From Sympetrum striolatum (taxonomy: Eukaryota > Arthropoda > Insecta > Odonata > Libellulidae), in assembly GCA_947579665.1 (NCBI GenBank), contig OX388349.1, forward strand, positions 68,142,841 through 68,206,840: a stretch of DNA of 64,000 nucleotides, read 5' to 3'. A program made the position numbers and the translations under genes. Under the pieces are notes generated by a model. It searched no databases, was not told where the DNA came from, and saw only the letters and a program-made list of their open reading frames with translations. Positions 15,285 to 27,969 of the stretch are shown piece after piece; position 1 is the stretch's first letter, and each line of letters begins with the position of its first letter.

Positions 15285-15660
15285 CACCAGGGTTTCCCAA
15301 ACTTTTTCTTTAATTAAACACTTTGCAGACCTGAGAAGTTCAACGTAACACTTAGCTTATTTTTAGGTTAGATAATTCTACTTGTAAAATTTAAAAATCA
15401 TTTATTTAAAACAAATTATGTTTTAGAAATTATGTTTAAATATAAAACTATAGTATTATAATATAAACATATTGATTTAAATTGTAACTTGAAGTAGATA
15501 GTAAAAGATGTTTAAATGTATTAGAGTGTATAACACCTTTCCAAATTGTCGCGGAACACCTATTCAGGTTCAGTGGAACACCGGTGTTCCGCGGAACATG
15601 TATATGTAATAGGGGACAAGTTTTGAGCAATGGCAGCCATTTTTGAGTCAAGCTAATCAT
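15285..15660. mobile_element. hAT-like MITE remnant (tentative)
   Basis: The left edge contains CAGGGTTTCCCAAACT at about 15289, resembling the common CAG(G/T)GGTTCCCAAACT end of non-autonomous hAT elements. The right part (15549-15598) holds GGAACACCGGTGTTCC and GCGGAACA, the style of sequence found just inside such ends. I could not find a matching right TIR or an 8-bp target-site duplication, so this is a decayed or partial copy and the assignment is tentative. Confidence 0.35.
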
Positions 15661-15779
15661 AAATCGTTCTATATCTCATTTGCACATACCTGCGACTCCC
15701 TCTATGAATATAATTACTAAAAAAATATACTCTATATTATTTATTTATATGCTATGCTTTATGCTTTACTTTAAAACAA
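15661..15779. other. AT-rich spacer
   Basis: Nothing recognised. Confidence 0.5.
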
Positions 15780-15789
15780 ATCAATAATT

Positions 15790-15960
15790 TTGAAAGAATT
15801 TGCAATTGAAATTAAATGTCCCAACCCTTGTAAAATAAGGACGAAAAACTTGGTAAATTGTCCACAGATTTGTTTTAATGGACGACCGGTTTCGCTACTG
15901 GAGTTATATCTTTAACCCTTCCTAAAATTAGGATGATCGCTGTAGTGGATGGTAATACAA
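15790..15960 (-). mobile_element. Penelope-like 3' end remnant with hammerhead-like motif
   Basis: On the minus strand the core at 15881-15915 reads as a decayed hammerhead-type segment: an AAGA remnant of the CUGANGA box, a short ACT/AGT stem II, the GAAA box, then a self-complementary ACCGGT followed by C. The same layout occurs inside the clear Penelope-like insertion at 57.6 kb. Penelope-like elements are known to carry hammerhead motifs in their terminal repeats. No coding part of the element remains here. Confidence 0.45.
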
Positions 15961-16250
15961 TATGTTCCTTCACCTCTGCAACTAAATAAACTTCAGGTAT
16001 TCACTTATAGCTCATGATACGAAGACGTAGTCTTCCCTTGGAAAGTGCCCAAAACATTATTTTGCAGATATTGAGTTTCGTAACTTTTTCCCAGATAAAC
16101 CCTAGAAAATTTTTATGCAAAAAAATATTCTACATAATATTCTATTATCTTTAATTATTTCCTAACTACATATGCGAAAAGTAATTTGTTCTGAAAGAAG
16201 ATGGAAATTCGTTATTATTACCTTAGAATAGAGTAAGAAACTCGTGCGAA
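15961..16250. other. AT-rich spacer
   Basis: Nothing recognised. Confidence 0.5.
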
Positions 16251-17110
16251 AGAAACCTCGTCCTTGAGATACAAATCCAAATGATTATCCACTCAAGAAA
16301 AAAATCCTCCGAGTCCCACCTTTCTTTTTCACCCCGACGTGGAAAACGCTGCCAAATCCTCCAGAAACTCCGGAACCGTCTGATTCATCCGTAAACACGT
16401 CGGATATATATCCGTCCCCCTGCGGGAGAATCCCAGATTCCCCGCATCGCGAAAGATTCCCGTCCGGGGCCGTCACGACGCTTTTGAATTCACTCGATCA
16501 CTGCCTGCTCCACAATCCCCCAACTCGGCGGTAAAAGCCATAGACGCATAGGGGGATTCATCCTAATTCCAAGTCTCGGATATTATGACACGAGAGGGCT
16601 GAAGTTGAAATTACGGGGGCGCTTCTTTGGCCGACTTTCCTCCCTCGATTAGCATACTCTATCAGCGGAAACTCGGTGGTTTCGACTTCTTCGGCGGTCG
16701 GATTGGAAGCCATTGCTCCGCGGGTAGATTATGCATTCCATTCCCCGGAATTACGCCGCCGCGGAGGATTGGGTTCTTCTTTACGGGATATAAATTTCCA
16801 TGAGAAGAGGGTCATAAATTCAAATGCGGGGCCGACAATGGGTGGTCAGGGGGGTTGTACCGATTCGAGAAAATGTTTCGAAATATCCTGCCTTCCCTTG
16901 TTCTTATAAAAGGTCCTATCGGGTAATGCGGGTCCCCCGGTGAAAAGCGTATGCGAAGAGGGGGAGAGAGTTAATGTTTCGCCGATGCGACGATGGAGGC
17001 GTTGCTCGGATGCGGGGATGCTGCAATTTTCACGCGATTATTCCCAGATGTTAATCTTGGTCGAATGACATGGTCGCCAACCTGTTTCCGTTGTTTTCCA
17101 GTGTTTTAAA
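16251..17110. other. GC-richer island, no recognisable product
   Basis: CpG-containing, GC-richer block with frames of at most 77 codons on either strand and no domain. It may be conserved regulatory DNA. Confidence 0.35.
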
Positions 17111-19670
17111 AATGAAGGCAAACTATCGAGGTGGTGGTGTATTTGGTGCAGGATCGCGGAGGAAATATAGAAGGGAAAATAGAAAAGTATACGGATTAAA
17201 TTCGTGATACTCTGGTTATTAACTCTCCAGTAAAAATAGGTGAGATCTCTTGAGAGAATAAGCTTCTTTTAGAATTCTAACTCTATATATCCTATTCATG
17301 AATCGGTTCGTTCACATCTCCACAATCAATCGGAATGAGGTTGAATATATGAAATAATCTTATGAAAGTTATTACTGAATGCATTTAATGCACCGATGCT
17401 CCGAAGTCAATTAAACTTCATTTTTTTACGATCGTCATTTCAGGCGAATCCCTAAAATAATATCTTGTGTGAGAGTTAAGTTGATGTATACTACAATGGA
17501 ATTAAATTGGTTTTCTAATGTAAAATTTCCTAAAATCTTAAAATATTTTTATTTTTAAATGCTTTTTTAAACTTAACTACAGACTTCCAAATTCAGGGAT
17601 TTCCTCCTTTCCTCCTCTATCTTTGCCATATTTGATATGTTTTCCCAACTTAAGTGCCAGCTTTTCATTTCCAGGATGTGGATAACACTATTCCTAACCT
17701 CTAGTAATTTATAATTTCATTCCTTTTTTGAGGATGAACTAGACGAGGAAATTTTACGTTCTTCATCTCGCCAAATTGAAAACGTGTCTTCAAGCGCATT
17801 TTGATTCCGAAAGAGCTATAGGAGCATATTTGATTTCTTATATCAATGAAACTATTGTTATGAAAATAATTATTTGTAAATTTTTATTATTCTAATTTTA
17901 TGAAATAATTTAATGGATATACCGAAAACCATTATCTATTTTATGGTGTGCCTGAGAAAGATAACGAAATATCCATCATTAACTGCTTTGTTCCTATGTT
18001 TTTATAAAATTCATAATTCAAGAATTATGAATTTTATAAAAACATAGGGAAAAAAGATATCTTGGGCTTCGATGATTGTTTATAAGAAGGGAGATATCCT
18101 AACAAGCAACAATTTACGTAGTTTTATACTAAGACCTCTTTAAAAATTATGTGAGTTTCATGGGATTTACTTCTCAAATAAAATATGGGGAGTTGTCTCT
18201 GTTGAGTACATTTGTTAAGTAAATACAAACTGAAGATAGTTTATGGGAACGTCAATTGCCAATGAAGAAAAAATTCAGCACAACCAATAATAAACATCCA
18301 CAACTGCATACATTCATTTGCATAAGATGTTAAGGCTGTAGATTAATTTTAACGGCTCCTTAAAAAGAATATCATTAATAAAACTTTTGCAATATTAACG
18401 TATTTCGTTACAAATTTATGAAGTCCTTATGTCCCAGAGATTTCAGCGAAGCAATATGCCACTAGAAGGAAATGCCAATTCTAAGCTGTGCGCTTAGAGG
18501 AAAATGAAACAATCATTTAGCATCACATATCGCCTAAGCCAGTTAAACGTTGAGGGAGCGATGGAAAAAGAACGGACTTCGCGTGACTAAAACGGCAGAA
18601 TAATTCCAATTCTGTTACATGGTGCCAAAGAACGAGAGACCACGTTCTATCGAGAAAGTTATGTTTGGAAACAAATCTGGCGATCGGTCGAAAAAGGTCA
18701 AGGATCTTCAAATAGGAGGGATTCCTTTCTCTACGTTAAGATACAATTTTCAGGCTTTGTGATAAAACGATGATAGGGGTGGAAATACACATCAAAATCT
18801 TTAAGTAGTTTCCAAAAACCTTTACAATATATTTAACTTTGAATTAAATATGATTTACTTGAAATCAAATTGACCTATAAGTTACAAAGCAATACATTCG
18901 TAAACATGTATTTACCATACTAAATTGGAAAATATTCCGATAATACGCCAACTTCCAAATTTTCGTAATCAAAAACTATTGTGCGGTCTTACGTCATATT
19001 CTGTTGGAAAATTTGTCACGGGGTTTCCATATTAGATATCCTTAAAAATAATTATAATACATATCCATATTTTAACTCCGTTATAAATTATTATGAACGC
19101 GTTAAATCTTTAATTAGAGATTCTTTAACATTTGTGGAATGGTAATAAAAAAGTCAAATCTGAATCATCTTATAAGATGGAGAGTATCGTTAACACGTCC
19201 ATAGCAAAAATTAATTATTACTGCTTCTATCTTATCGTATGAAAAAAACGACATTTTCAAACTTTTACTCCTACTAACTATTTTATAATTAATGAAGAAC
19301 AACGGAGAAGGAAACTTAATATTTAGGTTCGATGAAATCAAAAAGAAATATTACGATGCATGTTTACGGAAATATGGTTCAACATTAATCACTACTCTAT
19401 GAGCATTAATATTTATACCCAGAAATTTTATGATAATCATATACCCATTAGGTTATTTTTATTCAGAGAACGTTAAACTTCATTTCCGTGTCACCCTCTC
19501 GTGAGTAATATTAGAGCAAATAAATTGAGAAAATATTACTTAAGTAGCATAAATGATTATAGTTTAGAGTGATATATAGTATTGAATAGAATCAGTGTGT
19601 ATAAAATAATCAACCATTAGAACGAGTTCGCTTCTATTTATGTATCTAAATTCGAGTGTTTACACATTGG
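17111..19670. other. AT-rich spacer containing a perfect palindrome
   Basis: No gene seen. The only clear structure is the palindrome at 17993-18048, listed separately. Confidence 0.5.
17993..18048. repeat. Perfect 27-bp-arm palindrome
   Basis: Two 27-base arms (17993-18019 and 18022-18048) are exact reverse complements separated by only AA. It can extrude as a cruciform or form a long hairpin. No TIR-element body lies between the arms, so it is either a minimal foldback or a replication-born inverted duplication. Confidence 0.95.
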
Positions 19671-20040
19671 CTGTTTCATGATTACTCAAGAGAATCGCAC
19701 CGACAGATACAGTACAATAACTTCATTAACTGCAATCAGGAAAGGCAGATCAGGATCGAAGCACGAACAATCCAACGGTTCGGGGGAAATTAGCTCAGCA
19801 GACGAGTTCTGGAGGAACGTGGAAATTGGCAGTGCTTTTACACGAAGAAGGAAAAATAAAGAAACCTTCAAACCTTCTTCAGGTGGATCCAACAGCAAAC
19901 AAGACGAAGGGGAAATGAAAAAAACCTCACACCGTCTCGGAAGTTTACTTCCTAGATGAATCGCTAGGATATGCAAAAGGTTTTAGTCCGTGGATGGAGC
20001 TTAAGATAAGGTGGGAAATAGCTTCGAATGGCGTACGAGG
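19671..20040. other. Slightly GC-richer block, no recognisable product
   Basis: Frames of 93 (plus) and 96 (minus) codons overlap at 19678-19976. Neither has a recognised domain and they mirror each other, so I do not call a gene. Confidence 0.3.
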
Positions 20041-20140
20041 AGATGAATGGTTGAGGTGGTTAGCATTGGACTCACAAAAAGGGTTCACTGTGCAATGGAA
20101 TTCGTTACCATGTTATTCTGATGGTGTCTAAATTAGTCTG
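20041..20140 (+). repeat. tRNA-derived SINE-like remnant
   Basis: GAGGTGGTTAGCATTGGACT (20053-20072) resembles a tRNA A box and D arm, followed by AAAGGGTTCA, a decayed B box. The gap between them is shorter than in a tRNA, which suggests a deletion. Low confidence; it could be coincidental. Confidence 0.35.
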
Positions 20141-22069
20141 GCATCAAAACACACAAACATGCGTAGCTAATTTTTTATTTCCTAATCTACGAAAGACTTA
20201 TTTTAGTCAGTGTTATTGCTATTGCTAATGAAATCCTCGAAAACAAAACGTGCATCATACAATCATTTGGCTTATACTGTTGCTCCAAGTAAACGCAGCC
20301 TGATATGAGGATATTTGCAGAGTAAAAAAAATGAATAGCAATTAGTAACTTTATAAACCATTCTAATCAATTAGAGCAACTGAAATGAAGTTTAGTGAAG
20401 ATTTAAGCAATTATTGACACAATACACGGCAATTTGAATTGTAAGATTTTAAGTAATTCATAGCATTTTGAATTTGAGGTTGTATATCTCTAATAGCGGT
20501 CTTTGTCGTGTAATGAAGTACCCGAAGCCTAATGGAGGTTAACCAACGTAATTTAAATACACTTAAGATAAATATAATTTTCAGATCATTACTTAGCAAC
20601 ATTATAGTCGATGATATATTGAAGTCTAAAGTAGTAATTGTAGTGTGTAGTCTCTCAGAATAGAAGTTTCATAGCAGACAAAAAATGAAAAGAATAGCTT
20701 CAGCTGTAAGGTTGAAAATGAAATAGGTTCTTTACTTCAGTAACCTTTGCTTCAAACTGTAGATAATTACTTTTAAGTAAGCCGTAAGTCTCAATGCATT
20801 CTTTGAAGATACAGTATGAGCTCAGCATCAACAATTGGTCTTAAGGGGGGAAATATGTTTACAACCTGTTAATTTTGGAAATTTTTAATTCAATTTCAGT
20901 TTTTTGCCAACATTCTTATAATTTCAATTAAAACCAATATTTGAAACCAAATATGAATACTTATTTAATTATAGATATTTTGATGTTCATCTAAAAAGAA
21001 GAAAAGGAACACGGCCGTGTTAATAAACTAGAGTTAACATGCTCCAAAATGCCTTTGTTTGCTAATCGAGTTATCCTCTTCTCCTTAAGATGGCAACTTA
21101 GTAGGGGAAATGTGCATCGAGAATAATATCCCTCGCATTATCTCAGCCACAAAGAACTCTATCCCCTGCGGTTTTGGTACGCAGGAACGAGAGGATGCTT
21201 GCAAACAACTGCTATTTGAGATTTTTAACGTGAGTGTATTTTGATACATGTATCAACTCAGCAAGACTATTTCCAAATATTTCATTTCTCAAAAGGAATG
21301 AATTCCGAAACCGATAAAACTAAAGTTTATATGCATTCTCGTTATCAACCTTAGGTCTATACTCTAGCAAAATTAGTGAACAAAAGGAAACAACAACATT
21401 TACCTGGAATCATAAAAAACTTGCACAAAGTATGACTCAAATCGGCAACCTACCGTAATATTCCAATTATAATACGCACCCACTATAAGACTCACCCACG
21501 TTATTACGAGCGCAATGTGAGAAATTTCTTATCACCATGTATAAAACACTTTTGGCTTTTAGAGAATGGAATTCTACAGTATTATTCGCGTATGTTCATC
21601 TGCCGGTTCAGCACCCTACAGGTCATCGCGCAAGCATGGAATGCTGCTAATGGATGGCTTTCCCCTTGCTCTTTGCCCTTTTCCCCCTTTGATTTCTCAA
21701 TGTGACGATCTATCAGGAACAGGTTCTTCCCCTCTGAATTGTTGTTTTAATTTAATAATTTTATTGATATGCAGCTGTGTTCTTTTCAAAATAAACGTGA
21801 AATCAGAATACATATATGTATGTAGAGTTATTTATTTCAAATGTAATCTACAGCCCGAATAAAAAGATGATGTTTTGAACCATGTATAATATGCACCCTA
21901 CTTTTTCGACGTATTTTCGTGGAAAGAAATGCGTACTATATATGGAAAATTACGGTATGTGGACTTATGTAGAGAAAAACAGAAGCAGGCAAACCAAAAA
22001 AATCGCCTTTTTATATAGATATTTTTTATGAAAGAAAAAGCATTAAAATCCTCTACTGACTAATTTCTG
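20141..22069. other. AT-rich spacer
   Basis: Nothing recognised apart from a 23-base segment at 20486-20508 that recurs with one mismatch at 63866-63888. Confidence 0.5.
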
Positions 22070-22800
22070 GTAGACGCGATCGGCGGAAACGCATTCGGAG
22101 AACACTAAGTCAACGGTTTGAGTATTCTGTTCGGATATCAACTGTCACGGTGCATTATGCAGCTATCAAAGAAGAGGTCAAAGTTTCGCCGGATGTATTC
22201 AAGAACCCCTGGCGTGATTCAGCCCAAAGCGGGCTCCAATAACGAACGAGGGGCGAAAATAAAATTCGCGTGGCAAAAAATAAGGAGCTACAAAACTCCA
22301 CGGACGTTGTTGAGGAAAAAAAACCACGTGAAGGCCACGCAACGTCGCTGAGCTGTTCGGGAAAAGTTAATCCAGACGCTCGTGAATATTGTTATGCGAT
22401 CGTGACTCGAGCATTAGAAGTTCCGCTTCCGAAAGGTTGAAAAGGTTTTCGATATGGATCAGAGGACGCTCTGTGATTCGCCCCAGTCTGTCCATTTCCC
22501 TCCCTAGTCCGTCATTACGTAGCGCCCTCTCTTGAGAGAGCCATGAAAAGTGTAGAGTAGGAATAATCCGTGTTTCGCGGGATAAATCAATGGTCTCCAT
22601 GGCGATCTAAGCGGGCTATTTCGATCATAGGATTCTTTTGTTTCTTTCGGGGAAGGAAATCGCTTTCGGCGCGCCAGACGTTGGCGTTTTGTTCCCGGTC
22701 TAAAATACTTCGACGCCATGAATTGAGAGTTTTATCCGCCCTAACTGCTGATGAAAGGATGGATTTGAGGAATTAAGCCCTTTGTCCCGACGCCGTTGAA
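22070..22800. other. GC-richer island, no recognisable product
   Basis: GC-richer block with short overlapping frames (77 codons or fewer) on both strands and no domain. It is similar in character to the other islands of this window. Confidence 0.35.
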
Positions 22801-23180
22801 GGCTCCGAGAGAAGATTTCAAGGATGGCATATTTATATCGTTTCACCGCTCCAAAAGATTTAATGGCTGGAAACAGATATTCATTACCATGAAGCTTTCT
22901 ATGATAGCATGTGAGGCATTTAAAAACGATGTCCACGAAATTTTAACTGAAAGATTCCGGTGTATTTTTCAAAAGACTTCCTTGACAATCGCAACACCGT
23001 GGAATTAATGAAAGCGCTTTAATTTGAATTATTCTTGGAAGAAGTTATTGCTACTGAAGACTGAAAAATATCAATTTTGAAGCATTAAAGTTTTCCAGTA
23101 GTAGAACTGTACTCTTTTATCGTAGATATTTGAGACATTATTGCAGATAAATAATTCCCTCATATGAGATTCACGTTTTT
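22801..23180. other. Spacer
   Basis: Nothing recognised. Confidence 0.5.
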
Positions 23181-23304
23181 ACTTTCTCCATATACGAAGT
23201 ATAGAGAAAGTATTGTTTTCATGAAAAAAATCGACTTCGAGATTTCAACGGAAATACATGTTTTGGGGTCCCTAGAACACGTTTTGACCATTTTCGGAAT
23301 AATG

Positions 23305-23309
23305 TCTGT

Positions 23310-23346
<37 letters not shown>
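23305..23346 (+). repeat. (GT)n microsatellite
   Basis: A near-perfect GT run with one or two TATGTG interruptions, directly visible. Confidence 0.95.
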
Positions 23347-23347
<1 letters not shown>

Positions 23348-23350
23348 TAG

Positions 23351-24000
23351 TGGGCGCTCTAACGTGAAAACTATTAGCCGTATCAATACCAAACTTCATA
23401 TATAGTACTGTAGTGTGTGCTGTCAGAGTTGATTAGTTTTTCAAGTAAATTGGTAAACCGGAAGTCGAGCTTTATTCATCAAAGCTCATTTCCGGTTTTC
23501 AAAATATCTCCATAAATATGATATATAGGTATATTGAATACAGTATAAAAGTTTTAGATAATAAGATTTACTATAACTTTTTGATATAACATATGTTTGT
23601 ATCACCAGTTGATTAGGAGTTATTCGTGAAACACTGATAAAACGGAAGTAGCAGATTATGAACTTTGTGGGCGCTCTAACTAAAAAACTATTAATTGGAT
23701 CAACACCAAATTTCAAATATAATATTATGGTTGGTGTTGTAAGAGTTGATTAGTTTTTGGAGTAAATCGGTTCACCAAGAGTCGAGCTTCATTCTTCAAA
23801 GCTCATTTCCGGTTTTCAAAATATCTCCATAAATATTATATTTAGGTACAAACTATTAATTATAAAAGTTTTAGAAAATATATTTTACTATAAATTTTGT
23901 GTGAAACATATTTTTGTATCACTAATTGTGTAGGAGTAATTTGTGAAATACTGATAAACCGGAAGTTGCTGATTATGTACGTTGTGGGCGCTCTGGGCGC
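23351..24000 (+). repeat. 317-bp tandem repeat, two copies plus a partial third
   Basis: The word TGGGCGCTCT begins at 23351, 23668 and 23985, exactly 317 bp apart each time. The first two intervals align along their whole length, including a shared block ending CATTTCCGGTTTTCAAAATA, and the third stops after a few bases. The copies are diverged in sequence yet equal in length. Confidence 0.9.
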
Positions 24001-24182
24001 TGGGGCGAAAGGCCATTTCATCGTTTTTCATCGAACATGTCCCGAAAAACATTATTGATAATGTTAGTGACGTAAAAGATAATATGATATAAATTAATCA
24101 TTTATCTTCCAAGTTTAGACTGAATATAGAGCACGAAAATACTGTCGTAGATAAATATTTACATCTTATATATGGAGAAAGT

Positions 24183-26639
24183 CATGTGCTGGCCACATCA
24201 GATTTTTATTATTATATTATGATATGTTCTATATTTCGTAGTTTAGAATATACGGAAAGGAATGTCGTATCCTAGAAAACAGAAGTGAAATTTACGAAGA
24301 AAGATTAAACTGGAAGGAAAGTTTTTCCTTGAAAATTTTTAAAACAGAAAAACTGACATCTTAAGCTATTTTAAAAATACCGATTCAGAAAATTTTGATT
24401 TACATTTAAATATATTCTACTAATTTATCTTAACTTTTAATTATAGAAACCCAGTATCATCGCAATTAAATAAACGCTGAAAAGCAGACGAATCCAAATT
24501 TGATATGATTTGTCTTGGTTTTTGGTGTTTAATATATCAAGGAGTTCGCTTTTAAATATTTAAAGTATTAAATAGAAAGTGTCGGGCGTTTATAATTATA
24601 TGCCTGCAACTATAATTTTAATGTTAGATTAACGGATCGAAAGGATAGTATTTCCACTAATAAAGCAGTCTTGCACGTGTTTAACATGCGTATGGTGTAT
24701 AACAAAGGCCTTATGTAGACATCGCATGACGTTCAATAGTACCAGCCAGTGCATGCTAAGGCACTGTTCATTGTGAGATATCTTAGCAATCTGCCAGAGC
24801 TAAAAGGGAAGAGGCATGGCGGAGCCTTTCATAAATAACTCGTACTTGCAAACGCGGAAGATGACTCATTAAACGTGGCTTACGCTTATTAACCTGTTAA
24901 AGCCCGAAAACTAATAGAATAAAGCTCTGCAAACTCAAACTGGCATGCTTTGAAAAGCAAGTACAATGCACTAGAGAATAGGTGTTCATAGAATTCTCAT
25001 CTAATGAAGCTCAAGCGATAGGTCTTGACTTAAATTGTTGCACCTCTTTGATGTAAAGCATATTTCGATTTAAAGTACCTAGGCTCTTCTATCAGTGTTA
25101 TGAGTATGGTTAAACATTAACTAATATTGGAATAAATTTATATAAACTTAAAGGAAGAATAGAAGTCTATTTATGTTTCAGAAAATTTGAGAAGCTTTAG
25201 TACAATGAAAAATCAACACTTGGTACAAATTTGTTTTTTCTTGATAGAATGCAAGGTACCAGATGGCATTCCTAGTCATTAATTTTGTACTATTTATTCA
25301 CTAGATATCTTTATCCCCTTAAGAATTTCATCGAGGAAAAATTTAAATAATTAAATAATCTAATATCTCGAAAATAAGTAAACGTGACATTAAAGCATTC
25401 ATAATAAATGACTGATGGTCTACAAAATGTTGTCGCTACTTTTTAGAAAGCTATGTAGGCTCTAGACTCAAGAGACTACAATAGGAAATGCATAAGAGTT
25501 CTTTTTTATGAATTGCAGTCTTTACTCATTTTGCATAATTAAATTAGGAATAAAGCTCCAAAAAAAAGAGACGAGTAACAACAGAAAAGACATTGAGCAA
25601 AATTTAAACTTTGATCATGTAATATTGCTCACGATTCGAAATTTGAGAATTATGATAAGATAAAGGAAAAACGTTATAATGTACTAAACCCGTCCCTCAG
25701 TAGCCTCAACAAAAAGCCTGCGCGTACTTCAATTAGAATACACAGGAATTTGACCCATATAAACAAAATGGCAAGATGGTAACACTTCTTTGGATTAGGA
25801 GGAGTTTCCTTATGATTCCATTATTTTAAGTTACGATAAACAATACATAGGGATTATCTTCTGACCAAATGGAAGTGTTTCTTAACATCCAAATTTATCA
25901 AAGAAGACTCGTTTCTTTTTCACAGCAAAGGAGGCAGAGATAAACAGAGCTATTAATCAGAAAAAAGGGAAATAAGGAAAATACCTGGAGAGAATTTGAG
26001 TAAAAATGAAGACCGAAGATGTATTACACGGTGCTTAATATAATTTTACAGAGTATTCTTTTGGATATTGCTTTACTTGTTTTGAATTTCATCATGATAA
26101 ATAGTTATCAATAATTTATAGTTTGAAAAACTTATGTATTCAATTTCTATAGAATTATACACATAGGTGGTTATAGATTGACTGATTTTCGGTAGGGTTA
26201 ATTATAGACATAAATTATTGAAAACGATCCGTCAAAACTGAGATACCATAGTACGTGAATTTGCCATGTAAGTTCCCTCTATTTATTCGAATTTAAAACA
26301 ATAAGCTCTACCAGAGATTAAATAACATTAAAAACCATTCTTAGAGTATGAAACTCGACCTTTGTGACCATCTTTAATTCAAAATTAACTGTTCTCTCTA
26401 TCATTCATCCATTTGAATGCAATCTAGATCTATCTTAAGAGGAATTAACATTAGTAGTCCTGAAGAGCGATGATAAAGAAATCCTAGCACTAAATATTGA
26501 CGATGGTAAGTAAAGAATAAATGTTCAAAAACCTATAATTTAACGAATGATTTTATACACACAAATAACAGCTATCAACAAAATAATATTCGGTGAATTT
26601 TTAAATGAAATATAAGAACAAAACAAACTTACCTTGCCC
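24183..26639. other. AT-rich spacer with an unidentified GC-neutral patch
   Basis: Mostly AT-rich and featureless. The patch at about 24640-24960 is more balanced in composition and has no ORF; I could not assign it to a repeat family. Confidence 0.45.
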
Positions 26640-27084
26640 TTCCGCAGCAATCCCTTTGATTGACGCATCTTCAAGCTGAGTCGACGTATCAATCCAGATC
26701 GAAAAAGAGAAAACACTCGCAACGCTGAAAAGGAAACAAAAAAAACATTTATTGCTTCTCTTAAGCCCTCGGAAAATATCATTAAGAAGTTTCAGCGCTG
26801 AGAGCGAGAAAGAATGTCGCCTTGTAATATTTCAGCACTTTCTCTCTTTATTCCCCAGAATGTTTTGAAAAACAGGAGTCGCCCTTTCAGCTTTTTTTTA
26901 TCCCAAACCCTTGGCACCAACGCCCGATGTTGAGATTTTCATCTGGGAAAGGTTTTCCGAGGCAAAAAGAGTAAATAAGAGGGAGGAGTAAGACGCGGGA
27001 GAGGCCTTCATTTTTTCTGCCACTTTCTTCCGCACGGGACAACGGAAATAACGCATTAAACTCAGTGACATCGTCCTCCATTAA
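26640..27084. other. GC-richer block upstream of a duplicated segment
   Basis: Short frames only (82 codons or fewer). It continues into the duplicated segment that begins near 27085. Confidence 0.35.
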
Positions 27085-27242
27085 TACCCATCCGATCCTT
27101 TCAGAAGCATCCCTCTTCCCCTCCTTCAGGGTCACACCCCTCCCCTCTCCTTTCGCCCCTACTCCTCACCGAACACTTCCTTGGTCGATGTCAGTAAAGA
27201 TGCGGGAGTTGTGGGAAATAAGGCACTGGTTTGAGACCAAAG
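27085..27242 (+). repeat. Duplicated segment, copy 1
   Basis: This segment aligns with 28780-28948 at an offset of about 1,695 bp. Shared anchors include CATCCCTCTTCCCC, GGTCACACCCCTCCC and the 25-base stretch starting at 27175. The copies are diverged by substitutions and small indels, so the duplication is not recent. Confidence 0.85.
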
Positions 27243-27271
27243 AATAAAACGAGTAGTATTCTACGAATTGT

Positions 27272-27969
27272 TTATCCCTTCGGCTGCCAAGGTATTTTAC
27301 ACCTTACCTTACCCAAGGGAGGGGGGGTAACTGGGTTACCACAAAGTAATCTTGTGTTCTGAATGTTTATTTTCATGGTTAAAGCAATAAAACTATGAAT
27401 TTATCTAATACATGAATCATAATAGATTAATAAGAAATATCTGCTCTTAAAAAATGTCTTTATTATCAAATTGTCTCTCCTCTGCCTCTTTGTTATTTTT
27501 CTTTTCCTTTTATTTGATGTATTTGCAGAATTGTTATATCATCACTATTAATTAGCTTCTGCTGCATTTGATATATTGATACATAATTCAAATATAATCC
27601 AAAGGCCTTAAAAATGCTTATACTACTTAACAAAGTTAAGTAAAGTCTTATTATGGAAAGTCTTAACAACATTTAGGAATTATTTCACATTAGTAGCTCT
27701 TAGAGAAAGAATGGTCTTGCTTGCGAACGAATATCTAATTTTTCTATCCTTACATCTTTCTCAGAGTGCTTATCATTTCCCGGCAAGGTGTCTTTCAAAA
27801 TTACACAAAAAATATGTGAATATCGAAAAAGAAATGCTAAGAATAGAATTATTAGCTCTTGAAAACAAATAAATAGACTGATAAAATTATTTTAAAACTT
27901 TTAACCTTATAACACAGAAAACTATCGCTGGGGTAACTGCGTTACCCTCCTTGGTAGCCGAATGGTTAT
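27272..27969. mobile_element. 690-bp TIR element (MITE) with TTAT flanks
   Basis: The element spans 27276-27965. Its ends are CCCTTCGGCTGCCAAGG and the reverse complement of CCATTCGGCTACCAAGG, two mismatches in 17. Each end is flanked by TTAT (27272-27275 and 27966-27969). Inside each end a GGTAAC/GTTACC motif recurs. The 4-bp T/A-rich target resembles piggyBac-type TTAA insertion, but the exact superfamily is inferred. There is no transposase. Confidence 0.65.

Larger units (their letters stand above)
23181..24182. mobile_element. 1.0-kb TIR repeat with internal GT microsatellite
   Basis: The ends carry an exact 14-bp inverted repeat: ACTTTCTCCATATA at 23181-23194 and its complement at 24169-24182. 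Just inside the left end, the same TTTCTC/GAGAAA motif forms a local hairpin. The interior has a GT microsatellite (about 23305-23346) followed by two 317-bp tandem copies. There is no coding capacity. The layout of short inverted ends, a central microsatellite and internal tandem copies is that of a non-autonomous DNA element; its superfamily cannot be set from the sequence. No convincing target-site duplication was found. Confidence 0.65.

Noticed and set aside
23160..23399. 79-codon frame with a Thr-His run
   Set aside because: The Thr-His run is just the GT microsatellite in translation, and the frame lies inside a transposable repeat.
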